The notes: generated by a model not told the origin, from the sequence alone. A stretch of DNA of 64,000 bases from Rapana venosa (GCA_028751875.1 CM054140.1:27533431-27597430); one strand, 5' to 3'. Counted from the first letter of the stretch, positions 45,525 to 57,719 are shown. A program made the numbers and translations.

Positions 45525-46775
45525 GTGGGAGTTTCCCAATCAGTTTTTGCAGAAAAAAAAAAGCGGGAAACTGACGGGGGTACCCACTTCTATATGGCAG
45601 GTGATTAAACCCCCCCCACCCCCATTTTTTTAAAATGTACAAAGTTAGCACAAGGGAGAAAGGGCTTTTGATTCTAAGGCCCTATTGCCGGGCTCTTACT
45701 TAGGTTCTTTATATCCCAAATGTAGTTTATCCCCAAAACCCTGAGGTCACTGTGCAATGGTTAGTCTCTGACAGATCATTAGAAAAAAACATCATTAAAC
45801 CCCAAATTTTGTTTAAAACATAAATAGTTTCAGCCTTTTGGCAGTCTGAAAGAAAAGGTCGTCAATGAGAAACTTTAAAAGATAAAAATTTTTAAAAAAG
45901 GCATGTAAAAGGAATTTTTTCATTTAAAAATCTTTGCAAAACAAATCTTTTAAAAAGTATTTTAAAACAAACCCATTTAAAAGCATGTAAAAGAATCTTC
46001 ATTTTAAAATCATCCCAAAACAATCTTTTTTTTTGCATGGAAAACAATCTTCTTTTGAAAGCATGTGAAAACCTTTGGTTTCGAAAGCATTTTTAATGCA
46101 AAAAATAAAGTAAAAAAAAAGGCGAAAGTAAGGGGACTTTTTACGTACATAAGTAGGTACAGGGGGGAAAAGTCATTCAGCCCAACCCAGTAAGTCATCC
46201 TATTTTAGAGAAAGTAGAAAAAAAATTTCTGGATCAGAAGGTGTAGTTACCTTCAAGCACAATAGGCAGGAAAAAAGGTGGGGCACAACTGCATAGGTTC
46301 CCAAGAATTGTATTTAACGGGGCCCTTAAAACTTCCTTAGCTGACGGTTGTGAAAGAAACCCCATTCTTTTTTAAGGTTTGAAAAAACTGTGTCCTTGTT
46401 CTTATTTATCCCCCTTTGCTCCTCCCACCCTCAAAACCCCCTGTCCCCCTTTTATCTCTCTCTTCTTCTTTTCTCTCTCTCTTCTCTGTCTCTGTCTCAT
46501 TTTCTCTTTGTTAAAATTTGGGTCCCTGTACAAAAATTTAAAAAATTTTCCAGGGTTTCTTTTTGTGCTTTTTTAAGTTGGCCGATGTTTTTCATAAAAA
46601 ATGGATATTTGGGGGTCCCATTTCTTTGCTTAAGCTGCTTTTTTCCAAGCTCAGGCTTGCATACCTTGAAATGACCCAATGTGGGGTGTGAGAGGAGAGA
46701 GAGAGAGAGAGGGGAGAGAGAGGGGTTTTTTCTTGTATTCTTTTTTTTCAAGGAAAAATGTTTTAGAACATTTGT
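45525..46775. other. Nothing recognised (low-quality block)
   Basis: Repeated words such as AAAGCATGTAAAA near 45,900-46,090 suggest a degenerate tandem repeat, and GA/CT-rich tracts lie at about 46,455-46,510 and 46,690-46,725. No coding segment is supported. Confidence 0.4.
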
Positions 46776-46777
46776 GT

Positions 46778-47405
46778 TTTTCTTTTTTTTTTTTTGCTGC
46801 CTTTTCTTCTAGACTTTCCTGCCCTTCTGTTTAAACCACCCCTTTTAAAATTTTTCCCCCACAGCCTTTTCCCCCAAAGTTTTATTATATCAAACCCTTA
46901 GGGTTTTGAAGTCCACAAAAAAACTTTTTTTAAAAAATAAAGGCTGGGGTGGGGGCCCCCAGCCAGTGGGGCCCTAAAATGCTGCTGGGTCATTGCATTG
47001 CATGGGGGGAATAAATTTTAAAAATAAAGATGACGTAATAATGTTTGGTGGAAGTGATTTGCTTTGGGCCTATTTGACAGGGTTTTTGTACTTAACGTTG
47101 CAAATCTTTAATATACCCGGGTGTCATCGGCCCTGTTTCATTTTTAACCCCGGGTTTGTCGATCGGCCGAGAGTACAGAAAATCTACAGTTTTGGGTCAG
47201 GAAATTTTGAGCAATGCTTTAAAATTGAAACCCACAAGTGGAGAGATCGGCTGTGGGGTTTCCCCGTGTTCCCACTGAGTCCACAGACACTCCTCTTGGG
47301 TAGGAGCCGGCGGAGCCCAAAAAATCCCTTCCCCTTTAGGGGTTTTTCAAAAACGATCTTTTTTTTTTTTTTAACCCAAGGTGCAAACCCACTGCACCAT
47401 GGCGT
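46778..47405 (-). mobile_element. SINE-B, internally deleted, in low-quality block
   Basis: The A tail (as T, about 46,777-46,793) and GCTGCC end are at left, TACGCCATGG head at right. The order of SINE-B landmarks is kept but about 260 bases of the middle are missing. Base calls are poor compared with the 23,701 copy. Confidence 0.75.
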
Positions 47406-47444
47406 AGTTTGCATGGGCTTTTAAACATTCAGCCCCTTTCTGTA

Positions 47445-47533
47445 AGTGTTTGTGTGTGTGTGTGTGTGTTTTGTGTGTGGTGTGTGTGTGTGTGGGTGTG
47501 GGGTGTGTGTGTGTTTGTGTGTGTGTGTGTGTT
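47445..47533. repeat. (GT)n microsatellite
   Basis: A GT run with GGG and TTT interruptions. Confidence 0.85.
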
Positions 47534-47544
47534 TTTTTGGATTA

Positions 47545-48880
47545 CCTAAAACTTTATAAAATTTAAATTTGCTTCTGCAGGGCCAATGGACACCAAAAAA
47601 GAAAAGTGTTATTTTCTTCAAGTTTGGGCCAGTGCATTTAAACCCCAAAAAAATTTTGTTTTTAGTTTTCCCATGCAGGATTAAATTTTAAAATTTATTT
47701 TTCTTTTTCATTCTACTAAAAACTTGGTTTGACAAAAGGCCTAAAGGAAATTCTGCTTCCAACACCTATTTAAATTGCTGAAAATTTTGGGAAGGGATTC
47801 CAAAACCTGTGGGTCGGGTTTATGACGGGAGGAGAAGGTTTATCGGTCTGCTGATTGTCTTCCTCCCTTACTCATCTTTCCCCCCCTGGGGGGGGCCTGG
47901 GGCCTGTCAGTTAAAATACCATCCCCACCTTTTGGGAAAAAGTCTGTTTGGGGAAATTCCCCCCCCCTTTTTACTACCCCTTCTTCCTTTTTTCCCTTGG
48001 GCCCCCTTTTTCTTTTTTGTCACTTCTCTTGGCTTTTTTCCTGCTTTTTGGTCCTTTCCCCTGCCGTTTGCCCAAAAAGCTTAAAAGGGGAACCCTTTTT
48101 CTCCACACCCGATGTCGGTTTGGGGGCTTGGCCAATTTTGGAAAATTTCAAACGCTTTTTTGGTCCTTTGACAAAACATAATAGTGCTTTTTCTGGTCCA
48201 GCTGTCAGTTTCCCCACTTTAGCTACTGTCATTTGCTATCCATTCCTTGCCAGCCGGGGGCTAGTTAGAGCAAAAAACGACCACATTTGGGACTTGGAAA
48301 AAGGGAAGGGGCTAATTTAGCCGGGCCTGTTCCCCTTGACTGATTTTAGGTTTTGTTTGCGTGTGTGGAGTGTTCGAGGAAGTTGGAAGCTCACCAGTTA
48401 CCCCACGGGGCCAGCCCCCTGTGGAAACGGTATCGTGGGTTTGGGACGTTTTGCAGCAGTTGAGGGGGGGAGTTTCCCCCCAAATCTGTGCTTTTCGGAA
48501 ACAGGCTGGTTCTTATGTGGAGGGTGTGTCCATTCCTGGAGTTTCTTGGCGTCACCCAATCTTCTTTTGGGGACTCTTGACCATGGCCCCCTTGGAGGTC
48601 CCCTTTGGAAGTCGCCCTGGACGGAAAGCTTTGGGGGGGCGGGCCCACAGGCCCACACCAGACCACTTGCCTCCGTCATTGTTCCCAGAGGGTTTCTTGA
48701 GGGACTTAAAAAACTTTGTGTGTTTTTCTTCTTTTAACTACTGTTTTCTTAATGGGTAGGAAATGGCTAAGCTTTGCTCTGTGTTGTAACATTATACCCG
48801 AGTTGTTTTGTTGCTTTTCGTTGAAATGCCTTGGGGCGTTTTGTTTTGATTGTATTGAAATGTTTTGTATTGAATGTATT
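47545..48880. repeat. Degraded colinear copy of 24,855-26,132
   Basis: It keeps the landmark order of the 24.9-26.1 kb segment, including ATTCTGCTTCCAACACCTA, GGTCTGCTGATTGTC, GGCCTGGGGCCTGTCAGTTA and the RTE-like end on the minus strand (DLQGGHGQESPKEDW at about 48,560-48,610). It runs about 50 bases past the point where the other copy meets the gap, into TTGTATTGAATGTATTGTAT repeats. Confidence 0.8.
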
Positions 48881-48884
48881 GTAT

Positions 48885-51150
48885 TTTTCTGTTTTTGACC
48901 TGTATTGTTTTTGTTTAAAATTTGCTTTGAACGGGAAATTCCTTAAAAGTTTGTCAGAGAAACTCGGGGCTATGGAAAAAGGGCAGGGGATACGGGGGAA
49001 TGTACCCTTTAAAGTAACTTAAAATGCAAACCCTCCCTTTCTTTCCATCGGTTTTTTTAAAAGGCGAAGACCATAAGGGTTGCATATAAAGATCCCCAAA
49101 ATTCATGTCTTTGATACGCAGTTTAGGGGAAACACAAACGGGTTCGTGGGTAGGGGAAAACCCACAAAATTTTCGGGCAGTTTTTGGAAATTTAAAAACA
49201 CCCCAAAAAATTTAAACCCTTTTCCTTTAAAAAAGGGGCCCCCCAAACCTTCGCTCAGGTTTTAAAACTGCCCAAGAAAAGGGGGTTTGGGGGAAAATAA
49301 CGGGGGCCCGAAAGGGGCCGGTTGGTTAAGGGGGGTCCAGTGGGGGTTAAGGGAATGGAAAAAAATGGCTAAAAATTTTTCCCCCAAACAATGCGGGATT
49401 TTTTTTTGGCCAAACAATTTTCCCCCCCCTTTTTCCCTTTCTTTCGGGAAAAGGGTTTTGGACAGCAGTGTAATTTTTATTCGGGACATTTTCCCGGCGT
49501 AGTATGTTACTTCTTTTTTGTTTTTTTTTCCATGTGCCAGTTCATTTCAGGGCTCTTGGGTTTTGTTTGGTCATTTGCTTGGCATAAGTGGACTTTGGTT
49601 TATTTGTGGTTTTAAGTTTTTTCCTGGATAAATTTCCTTTTTTTGCAACTTTTTTCTGGTTTTTCCTTCTTTTTCAACACTTTTCGGGGTCCTGTTTTCC
49701 CCTCTTTTCCCCTTTGGGTTTTTACCTTTCCCCTTTACCTATCCCCTAGTTTCCGGGGACCCTGGGGGCACCAATGGGAAAAATTTGCAACGGCTTCCTC
49801 CCTTTTCAAAGGTCATCTTTTCCCCTGTAGCAAATCATTCCCATACTCATTTTTCCAAATTTCGTTTTTGACGATGGCATCATTTGTTTTAAAGTTTGCA
49901 ACGATTTTAAACTTTTTATATAAAAAAGTTAAAATAAGAATTTTGAATTCAAGTATTTACGTGTTTACACAAAAAAAATTCCCAAAAAAATATTTAAAAA
50001 AAATTTTAAAACAGAAAAGTATTAAAAAGGGCAAAAAAGCGGGTATGGGGAAAAGACCCAAACCCCCAAGAAGAAATTTTTCCCAAAAGACATAATTTAT
50101 TGAGTAGCTATGGAAACAAGTACAATTTCACATGCTCAAACCCGAAACTGTGTTTTTTCATCATGCCCTTAAATTTAAAAAAATTGAAAAAAGACTTGAG
50201 ATGTGCATGATAAATGGAGGGGATCAGCAAAAAGACCCCTGGAAAAATTTTATTTTTGGTGCTGAAAAAGGGCAATCTATAACATAAAAAGAGGGAAAAA
50301 AAAAGTTTAAAAAAAATGGAAATGGAAAATCTGTTTCAAGCACGCTGTCTTTTTGGGTTTATTTAAAAATTTTGTTTCTTCCCCTTAAAAAAAACAAAAT
50401 GTAATGGACAAAAACCCCCAATTCACTTAATTAGGTACAAAAAGTTCAGAAAACACAACCCCCAGACCCCTCACACCCAAAAACACAGACAACACACACA
50501 AACCCCCACACCACTGTCCGTTGGCCCCAAATCAAAAAGTAAAAGAACAGTTAAATTCCCAAATTTTCACAGGGCCCAAAAAAGTCCAAAATTTCCGCAC
50601 CTTAAATGCAAAATTTTCATGGAATTATTTCCCCTTTTTTTTAGGCCCCCCCAAAGGTTTTTTTTCTCTTTTTGGGTTTTGGGGAAATTTTTTTGTCTGT
50701 AAATTTGTTCCATTTAAATTTTATTAATGCCATTTCCTTTTGTTTTCATTTCAATTTCTGTAAAAAGCATGCTTTTTTTTGATTTGCTTTAATGAATTTT
50801 TTTCGGGTTTTTTCTTTTATTTCCAAAAACACATTTTTTTTCAATTAATTTTTCTCCCCCATCCCTTCAAAACAAGGGAAAAAGGTATTTGACAGGTTGG
50901 GTGGGGTTTTGAAGCAGATTATTGTTCACTCAAAAAGTTCTGATCTGAATGCCCAAAATGTTTGTTTACATGAAGGGGGGGGGCACTGAGGACACTTTAA
51001 ATGACCATAAAAATTTAACTGGCTTTTGCTTATATTACAAAATTTTTTTAAGCTTCCCTTTTTAAACCCGACAAAAATTTTTATAGATTGATTTTCTGGG
51101 TTTTAAATACAAGTTTATTATCTTTCCTTTTCCCGTTTTCCTCACAGGTT
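48885..51150. other. Nothing recognised (low-quality block)
   Basis: Several frames exceed 60 codons but consist of Phe/Lys/Pro/Gly-rich sequence expected from homopolymer runs. I could not match any part to other repeats of the window. Confidence 0.4.
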
Positions 51151-51159
51151 TTTTTGGGG

Positions 51160-52860
51160 GAAAAATTTTACAGCCCAAATTGGGTTTCTTTAAACTGTCT
51201 TGGGGGGGGGTGTTTTGAAGGGCATGGTTTCCCCGTAGCCCTTAGCGGGCAGGGCCCCGGGGAAGAAGAGGATGTTTTTGGGGGAAAAGCTATGTGATCC
51301 CCGCTGTCCCTTTTAAAAAACAAGGTGCGGCGAACCCCTCGCAGCTCCTCTGCCCTCACTGAAGCCTCGGGCCCTTTGGGCACCACACAGGCCCCCACAC
51401 TCTTGGGGGCAGCCAAAGGGGCAGGCAAAGGGGCACCACCGCCCGCTTTGCAGCTGGGTGTGTGTGATGCGGCTTCCAGCCATCCCGGGTGCAGGAGGAA
51501 AGGCCAAGCATGTGGTGAAAAGGGGTTCGGAAAAATTTGGGCCCCGGTCTTCTGAGTCCGTGAAGTTGCCCACGTCACCCGTGCGGAACCAGCCAAACCT
51601 GAAGAGTGGGGCATCCCTTTGTGGCCTTTTTTTGTTTAAAATTTAAACCCAAAAAAAGGAGTGCTTGTCCGCACAATTTTCTTGCCCCATCTGTCCCCTT
51701 TTTTTCCCACCTTGTTTAAATTTTTAATCCCTTCCTTCCACACCTGGTAAAGGTTTCCCATTGTTACAGTCCTCATATTGTTCAGCATTTTAAGGAAAAT
51801 TTTTTTTTGTGGCATCGAACTTTAGAGGGGGCCATTTCCAACAGTGTGGTTCATAGTGAAGGTTTTCCTTTGGCCTTCATTTTAGCGACTGGGATGTACA
51901 GGTTGGGCCTCCCACACCCAAACTTTCTGAGTTTTCCCGGGAAAGGGCTCTCCCCAGTTTCGGGGAAAATTTCCCGGGAGGGGAAAAGGGCCGAAAAAGG
52001 CCCAAAATTTTTCCCCCTTGACATATCCAGTCCAGACATGGCTACAGGATCTGGGGGGGAGCCAGGCTGGCTTAAAACAACTGTGTCACCCCCGCAGTAA
52101 AATAACCCCGTGGAAACCCTTTCCCCTCCCCTCCCAGTCTCCCTTTTTTTGAAGAGGACGTGTTTGGGGATAATGGTAACGGTTTGTCCCGTCCTTGCTT
52201 TTAGGGTTTCTTTGGAGGATCTAGAAACAGACTGAGGAAAGATTTTACATTTAAACCTTTTGCCCTGTTTTTCTTTTTGCTGTCATCAGCCAGAGGTGGG
52301 GTTGATGTTTTCAATGGACCCGTCTTGCTTTTGGGTTTCCCGCTGTGTTTTTGGGCTCAGTTTCCCCGATACAAACCAAAAGGGGTTTGAAAATGTCAAA
52401 GGGCCCAAATTTCAAAAAAATGGGAATGGGATTGAGGAACCAGTTTGGGGAAAAGCCCGTGTTCCGGGAAGGGGGTCCGATTTCAGCGGGTCCTCTGGGG
52501 GCCCATTTTTGGGCCCCTAAACTTCCTGACGCTGCTAAAACTGCAGAAAATGCTGAACCCCTCCCAAAACTTTTTCCCGTAAAGGGAAAAATTTTGCAAA
52601 AAAGCGGCAAAATTTAGGGAACTTTTGGGTGGTTTCCTTCACTGCATCTTCTTTCTTTCCAAACGTTAGCAGGCCCGGGGGCCCCTTTTGGGGTGCGGGG
52701 ATCCTGGATGATGGCTGTTTCACTGGGAGTCTTTGAGAGGGGTCCCCGGAAAACAGGGTCCTCAGGCCCGGGGGGTTTTGGCCATTTTATGGCAAAATGT
52801 TACACACCCATCTCAGTCTGACGCCATCCCCGTCGCAATATGGCTGCGAAACGACCCGGT
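51160..52860 (-). pseudogene. AMP-dependent synthetase/ligase-like gene, copy 2 (degraded sequence)
   Basis: This block is homologous to 42.5-44.4 kb in the same orientation. The clearest landmark is GWFRTGDVGNFTDSEDRG on the minus strand at about 51,550-51,595, the GWxxTGD box of ANL enzymes that contacts ATP ribose. The C-terminal subdomain follows with CVVPKGPEASVRAEELRG at about 51,335-51,400, matching the xxxFVVPKxxxxVxxEELxxFV pattern of acyl-CoA ligases. The N-terminal KAGG region is not readable in this copy. Broken frames are probably caused at least partly by poor base calls. Two adjacent copies point to a tandemly duplicated ligase family. Confidence 0.55.
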
Positions 52861-53199
52861 AGTCGGGGAGAAAACTGCTTGGTCAGAACTCCACGGTTTT
52901 TGGGGGGGAGGCCACGAAATGAAATTGCAGTGTCGGTTGGTGGGTGGCCCGTGGTTTAAGCACCTTGGGTACAGTGTTGGAAAAGGGCTCAGCCTTTGCT
53001 ACAGGTTTTGGAACAAAAGAGTGGTTCAATAATTATTGCCCCTTTCAGTATGGAAAAGGAAAAAAGGGATCACCACTTACAAAAAAACCCCCTTTCCCCC
53101 CTCTCCTTTTCTTCTTTAGGTAGGGAAACATAAGATTTCTGGGATGAAAGTTAAGGCATTTGTTAAAAAATTATGACTGTTAGTAAGGAAAACCCTTAC

Positions 53200-53970
53200 A
53201 TTGCACCCCCTGGTTTTACAGCATCAACCCCATTGAGAAAAATTTGGGGGAGGAGGGGGTATGCTTAAAAGAATTTTGGGTAGGTATAAACAGCACCTCG
53301 AGAAATTTCTTCCAGCGTTTCCACCCAAAGTATTTTTAAAAATATAGGGGTCCTTTAATTTTAAAGAGGAAAAAAAGGCCAGGTCCCGTCAGCCCAAATT
53401 TTGTAAATTTAAAACCCCTTTTTTTTAAGGTTTTGTAGTTTTGGTTTGGGTTTGGGGACGTAGGTGGGTAGGGAGGTGGGAAAGGGTTTTTAGGTTTTGG
53501 GCGGTAGGGTAGGTAGGTTTTTTAGGGTTTTAAATAAATAGGTAGGTTTAAATAGGTAAGCAAGCAAGGGAAGTAAAAAGTAAGTAAGTACCAAAAAGAC
53601 TGCCCCCGAATGTTCAAACTTTTCCTTCTGGAATAGAAGGCACCAGCAAAAAAGTGGGCATTTTAAAAAGTGAGTGTGGGGCACAGGGAAAAGTTCAGTC
53701 TCTGATGAGTGTCCTTCACCCCCCTGTTTTTTCTTTGCTTAATGAAAAGTTTTCCCTCTGTAATTTTTGGGTTTAGTTGGAAAAATTACAGGCCCCCAGA
53801 AAGGGTTTAAAAAAGCCTTTAAAAAACTGTTTCACTTCTCCCTTAAAAACTTCCCCCAAAACTCCCCTTTTAAATCTTTTGCTCCCTTTTTCTTTTATGT
53901 TAATTTGGGCTCATTTTTCACACACAAAAAAAAAAACCCAAAAACACACACAAAGGAAAAAACAAAATTT
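53200..53970 (+). repeat. Segmental duplication (partner 62,120-62,960)
   Basis: Colinear with 62,120-62,960: TTTACAGCAWCAACC, GAATAAACA/GTATAAACAGCACC, AGGTAGGT-type units, AGACTGCC, TTCAGTCTCTGATG and GTGTCCTTCACC occur in the same order. The copy here is degraded by poor base calls. Confidence 0.8.
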
Positions 53971-53984
53971 AAAATTTAATAAAA

Positions 53985-56393
53985 AAGAAAAGAAAATCTT
54001 CAAAAAAATTTACTTTGTTCACAGCTTTCATGATGCCATTGACGAAAAACCGAGTTTATTGTGGAAAATTTTTTCAAAAATTTAAAGAAAAGGGGAGATG
54101 GTTAAAAAAATTCATAATCATATTAGTAGAAAATTAAAAGGATGGGAAAACTTTAAAAAAAAACTTATTTGGGAAAGGAAACCCCAAAATAGTCCAGACC
54201 CCAAAAGCAAGTTTCAAAAAAGGTTTAATGAATTAAAAGGTTTTTTTCTAATAAAACCCCTGCTAGATAAGCAAATTTCAACAGAGGAAATTACAAAAAC
54301 AAATAAAAAAAACTAAAAAAATAACAAATCGCCTGGAAAAGATGGAATCACAAACGAAATGATCAAATCAGTTTCATCTAATGTTATAGAGATTATGCGG
54401 AATATTTCAATTTAGTATTAAAACGGGTATTACCCCTGTGACTGGAAAGTAGGAGTGAATGTCCCAATCTATAAAAACGGATGCATATACAACCCAGAAA
54501 ACTACAGAGGAATAACGTTGACAAACACTTTTGGAAAACTTTTTGTCAAATACTGAACCATAGAATTTCTGAATATTTAGAAAAATAACAATAGTATTGT
54601 CAGAGAACAAGCTGGTTTCAGAAAAGCATGCAGACAACGGAACCATATCTTCCTACTTAATAATTTAATAGATAGTGTACTGAAAGTAAAAACTAAAAGA
54701 CTTTATTGCTGCTTTGTAGATTTTCAGAAAGCGTTTGATTAATGTGTGGCACGAGGGTCTTCTTATAAAGTTAAACGAAATAGGAATAACAGGCAAAACT
54801 TTTAATGTCATTAAAAACATGTTTTCCCAATGCAACAATATTTACAAAAATACGAGGCAAACACACAGATGAAATCATAGTAGAAAAGGGGTACATCAAG
54901 GGGAAAAATACATTTAAGTTCTCATTATTTAATGTATATGTCAATGATATAGTTCAATTATTGATGAGAAAGATTCGCCATATATAACCGCAAAAGACAG
55001 AATTCCTTGTTTAAATCTATGCTGATGAAACCCGGCATTGCTATCAACAACCAAAATAGGTCTTCAAACTAAACTGAACAAACTGCAAGAATACTGTTCT
55101 AATTGGGGTTTTAAGATAAACAAAACAAAAACAAGGTAATAGTCTTTACGAGATCACCTCCTAAATTCCAATTCATTTTTTAAAAGTGGAGAGCATGTAT
55201 TGAAACAGTAGAAATTATAAATATCTAGGTGTCGTTTTTCATCAGAACGGGAAATTTCAAGCAACACAAGAACATTTAGTAAACAAAGCAACAAAGCAAA
55301 ATACGCCTTTAAAAGAGCAATTCATGGACAAAATTTAAAGACTACTATAATAATGCGTTTTTTCGACTCACTGATAACCCCTGTTTTAACCTATGGAGCA
55401 GAAGTTTGGTTTCCTTTTTGTTTTAATGGGGAGACAGAGTTTCATATTGATAAAACTGTTCAAGGCATGCTTATCCAATCAGTTTTTGTATGAGAATTTC
55501 CATGTAAAATTTGGGAAACAAATGATAGGAGTTCATAAAAAAGCAATAGTACTACCCACTTTGGGTGAATTAGGGAGATTTCCACTGACCCTTAAAATCA
55601 TATGCCAGATAATATCCTTTTGGATTCATTTGACAGAATCAAAACCAGACTCTTATATTAGAATAGTATACGATTATTTGTATCAGAATAATACACACGA
55701 TAAATGGATAAACACAGTAAAAAATATTCTGTACACAATTGGATTCAAACATGTCTGGAAAAACCAAAGCACTCTTAATGTTCATCGGTTGAGTTATGCT
55801 GTTAGAAGAAAACTTGAGGACATGTATAAAACATTTTGGATCTACCAAAAGAAAGAGTTTGCAAAACTAAAATTTTATGATTTTGCTACCAAAGAATACA
55901 GATTGGAACCATACTTAGTAAACTATGAAAACAAAACTCATAAGAAGACATATTGTAAATTTCGCACAAGCTGTCACAATTTAATGATAGAGAAAGGGAG
56001 ACACCAAAATATATCCAGAGAGGACAGAAAATGTAGACACTGTAACAAAATTGAAGATGAATTTCATTTACTTGATGAATGCATTTTATATGATGAACTC
56101 AGAAATAATTTGTTATTAAAAATCAAAACGAAAGACAAAGAACGCAAAAACTGTGTACATAAATTAAGTGACATAATCACAGTTGATATATATCAAGCAG
56201 ATATCATCAGATATGTGTATGAGTGTTTTGAAAAGAGAGAAAAAGAGAAGTAAAATACATGTTTTTAGTGTACATCACTTTTAGCCAAAATAGTAATAAT
56301 TATAGTTGATGTTTTTGTTGTGTCAAATAAGTCTACATGATTTAAATGGCAATAAAATAATCTGAATCTGAATCTGAATCTGAATCTGAATCA
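53985..56393 (+). mobile_element. LINE with (TCTGAA)n tail, 5'-truncated
   Basis: The reverse transcriptase landmarks appear in order: SPGKDGIT (about 54,330), NYRGITL (about 54,500), CCFVDFQKAFD (about 54,715), YADET in place of YADDT (about 55,020), NYKYLGVVF (about 55,215), then an intact C-terminal ORF. The 3' end is AATAAAATAA followed by five TCTGAA units (56,352-56,393). The 5' half is in the poor-quality block and has stops. Clade is uncertain. Confidence 0.8.
55393..56253 (+). CDS. LINE ORF2 C-terminal region with zinc-knuckle-like motif
   Basis: An intact 286-codon frame continuing the reverse transcriptase of the surrounding LINE. It begins with the segment after the palm and thumb (EVWFPFCFNGE-like in the neighbouring frame), contains a long helical connector (residues ~60-180) and ends with FRTSCHNLMIEKGRH and the Cys/His cluster CRHC...H...C (CRHCNKIEDEFHLLDEC, about 56,033-56,085), which follows the RT in several LINE clades and is thought to bind nucleic acid. 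The ATG at 55,393 is not a natural start; upstream frame breaks separate it from the RT. It lacks the catalytic Asp residues by itself, so it is not an enzyme. Confidence 0.75.
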   Translation: MEQKFGFLFVLMGRQSFILIKLFKACLSNQFLYENFHVKFGKQMIGVHKKAIVLPTLGELGRFPLTLKIICQIISFWIHLTESKPDSYIRIVYDYLYQNNTHDKWINTVKNILYTIGFKHVWKNQSTLNVHRLSYAVRRKLEDMYKTFWIYQKKEFAKLKFYDFATKEYRLEPYLVNYENKTHKKTYCKFRTSCHNLMIEKGRHQNISREDRKCRHCNKIEDEFHLLDECILYDELRNNLLLKIKTKDKERKNCVHKLSDIITVDIYQADIIRYVYECFEKREKEK

Positions 56394-56395
56394 CA

Positions 56396-56516
56396 CACAA
56401 ACACACACACACATTTGCGCGTGGATGTCCAGCCAACACACCCAGGCGCATAGACACACACGCGCACACACACACACTACCACAACTACCACCACACCAC
56501 ACCACATCAGACCACA

Positions 56517-56557
<41 letters not shown>

Positions 56558-56560
56558 CAG
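56396..56560. repeat. (CA)n microsatellite with CCACA units
   Basis: CA runs separated by a unique patch near 56,415-56,450 and degenerate ACCACACC units. The partner region has similar CCACA units at about 62,970-63,020. Confidence 0.9.
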
Positions 56561-56706
56561 GCACCCTGGCAATGTGATCACTTATTTATTCATGTCTATG
56601 AACTAAAATGAATTGTTCTTGTAGAAAACACATAGTCATTGAATGGATAGGTCATAGTCATACAGAAGTTGAGAGTTCTGTGAATGCACAGGTATGTGTG
56701 ACTCTG

Positions 56707-56709
<3 letters not shown>

Positions 56710-56778
<69 letters not shown>
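56710..56778. repeat. (GT)n microsatellite
   Basis: A perfect GT run of about 34 units, absent from the partner copy at 63.28 kb. Confidence 0.95.
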
Positions 56779-57264
56779 ACGGGCGCACATGTGGAGTTGT
56801 ATGTGCGTGTCAGTATGTGTGTGTATGCGTGCATGCATGCATGCGTGAGTTTGTGTGTATGTGTGTACTATCGGAATATTTTTCCTGGCAACAATGTCCA
56901 TAAATGAAATTTAAAAAGTGGCAAATGTCTTCATTTTTTGGGCCACCACATTATAAACAGAATGTGTTGGTAATGGGATGACCCAGGCATGAAATTTCTT
57001 TCAGCCGTTTTTGTTTTCCCTTCTCAACAAACAGAGGGTCTGACAATGTCTAAGAGATGTTACTTTGTGTCCCTTGTTTGCTCTACAAACATTGGGATGG
57101 TAGTATCTGGATTGTGCCCACATGTTGAAAGCAAGTCAGTGCCACTCCTGCTGGTTTTCACAGAGTCATTGTCTCTCTTGGACGTGTTTGCAGAAGGGGA
57201 ATGCTGACATTCCTGCATTGTCTTTCATCATAGTGTGCATGATTGTTGAGTTGTGATCTGTTCC

Positions 57265-57480
57265 ATTACGTTGTATTATATTATATGACGCTGTGATACA
57301 TGCCATTGCATTATAGGTCTTGTATTACATTGGATTTTTTAAAAATTGAAATTACACTACATTGATTGCATTGTAGGGCTTGAATTGAATTGTAATTCAT
57401 TGTATTACACTGCATTGCATTGCATTACTTTGTCTTAGATTGCTTAGCATTACATGAAATGATTTGCAATAGCATGTTGT
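57265..57480. repeat. Degenerate ATTGC/ATTAC pentamer block
   Basis: Short words such as ACATTGCATT and CATTGTAGGGCTTG recur. The partner is at about 63,690-63,880. It resembles the TTGTATTG repeats near 48,840 and those at the left edge of the gap. Confidence 0.7.
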
Positions 57481-57719
57481 TACAAATACAGTCCAGTCAG
57501 ATTTCTCTTCATGAAGTCGAGCTGTATCTCCAGAGGAGAGCACACTATTGATACGCATTTCTATCTTTTTCTTTACTTGTTTGTGTAGATGTTATGGTTT
57601 TTTCTAAGAAACTTGCTTTGGCCACACAGTGTTGCTAGGACTATTGTCTTGCTACAGTTTTCTTGGCAACAATATCCATACATGAAAAAAGTGATGAATA
57701 TATTCAATTTTTTTAATTG

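Larger units (their letters stand above)
41880..54320. other. Block with abnormal homopolymer-like base runs, suspected low-quality consensus
   Basis: From about 41,880 to 54,320 the sequence changes character: runs of three or more identical bases are far more common than outside, and recognisable repeats (SINE-B at 46.8 kb, the 47.5-48.9 kb copy) differ from their partners mainly by bases replaced with the neighbouring base. For example, CATACACTGTGG appears as CAAAACCTGTGG. Reading frames are broken throughout. This looks like miscalled reads, not biology. Coordinates and gene calls inside are provisional. Confidence 0.75.
56575..57560 (+). repeat. Segmental duplication (partner 63,170-64,000)
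   Basis: Colinear with 63,170 to the window's end, with landmarks CATAGTCATACAGAAGTTGA, GGATGACCCAGGCATGAAAT, CAACAAACAGAGGG, GATGTTACTTTGTGTCCCTT and GCATGTTGTTACAAATACA. The two copies differ by a (GT)n block present only here. Confidence 0.88.

Noticed and set aside
47545..48880. Two independent RTE insertions to explain 25-26 and 47.5-48.9 kb
   Set aside because: The shared sequence continues about 800 bases beyond the element's 3' end, so common flanks imply a segmental copy, although repeated assembly of one locus is not excluded.
56989..57207. A small protein conserved between 56,989-57,207 and 63,407-63,637
   Set aside because: The similarity follows from the segmental duplication of the whole DNA block; the frame shows no domain and the ends of the two frames diverge.
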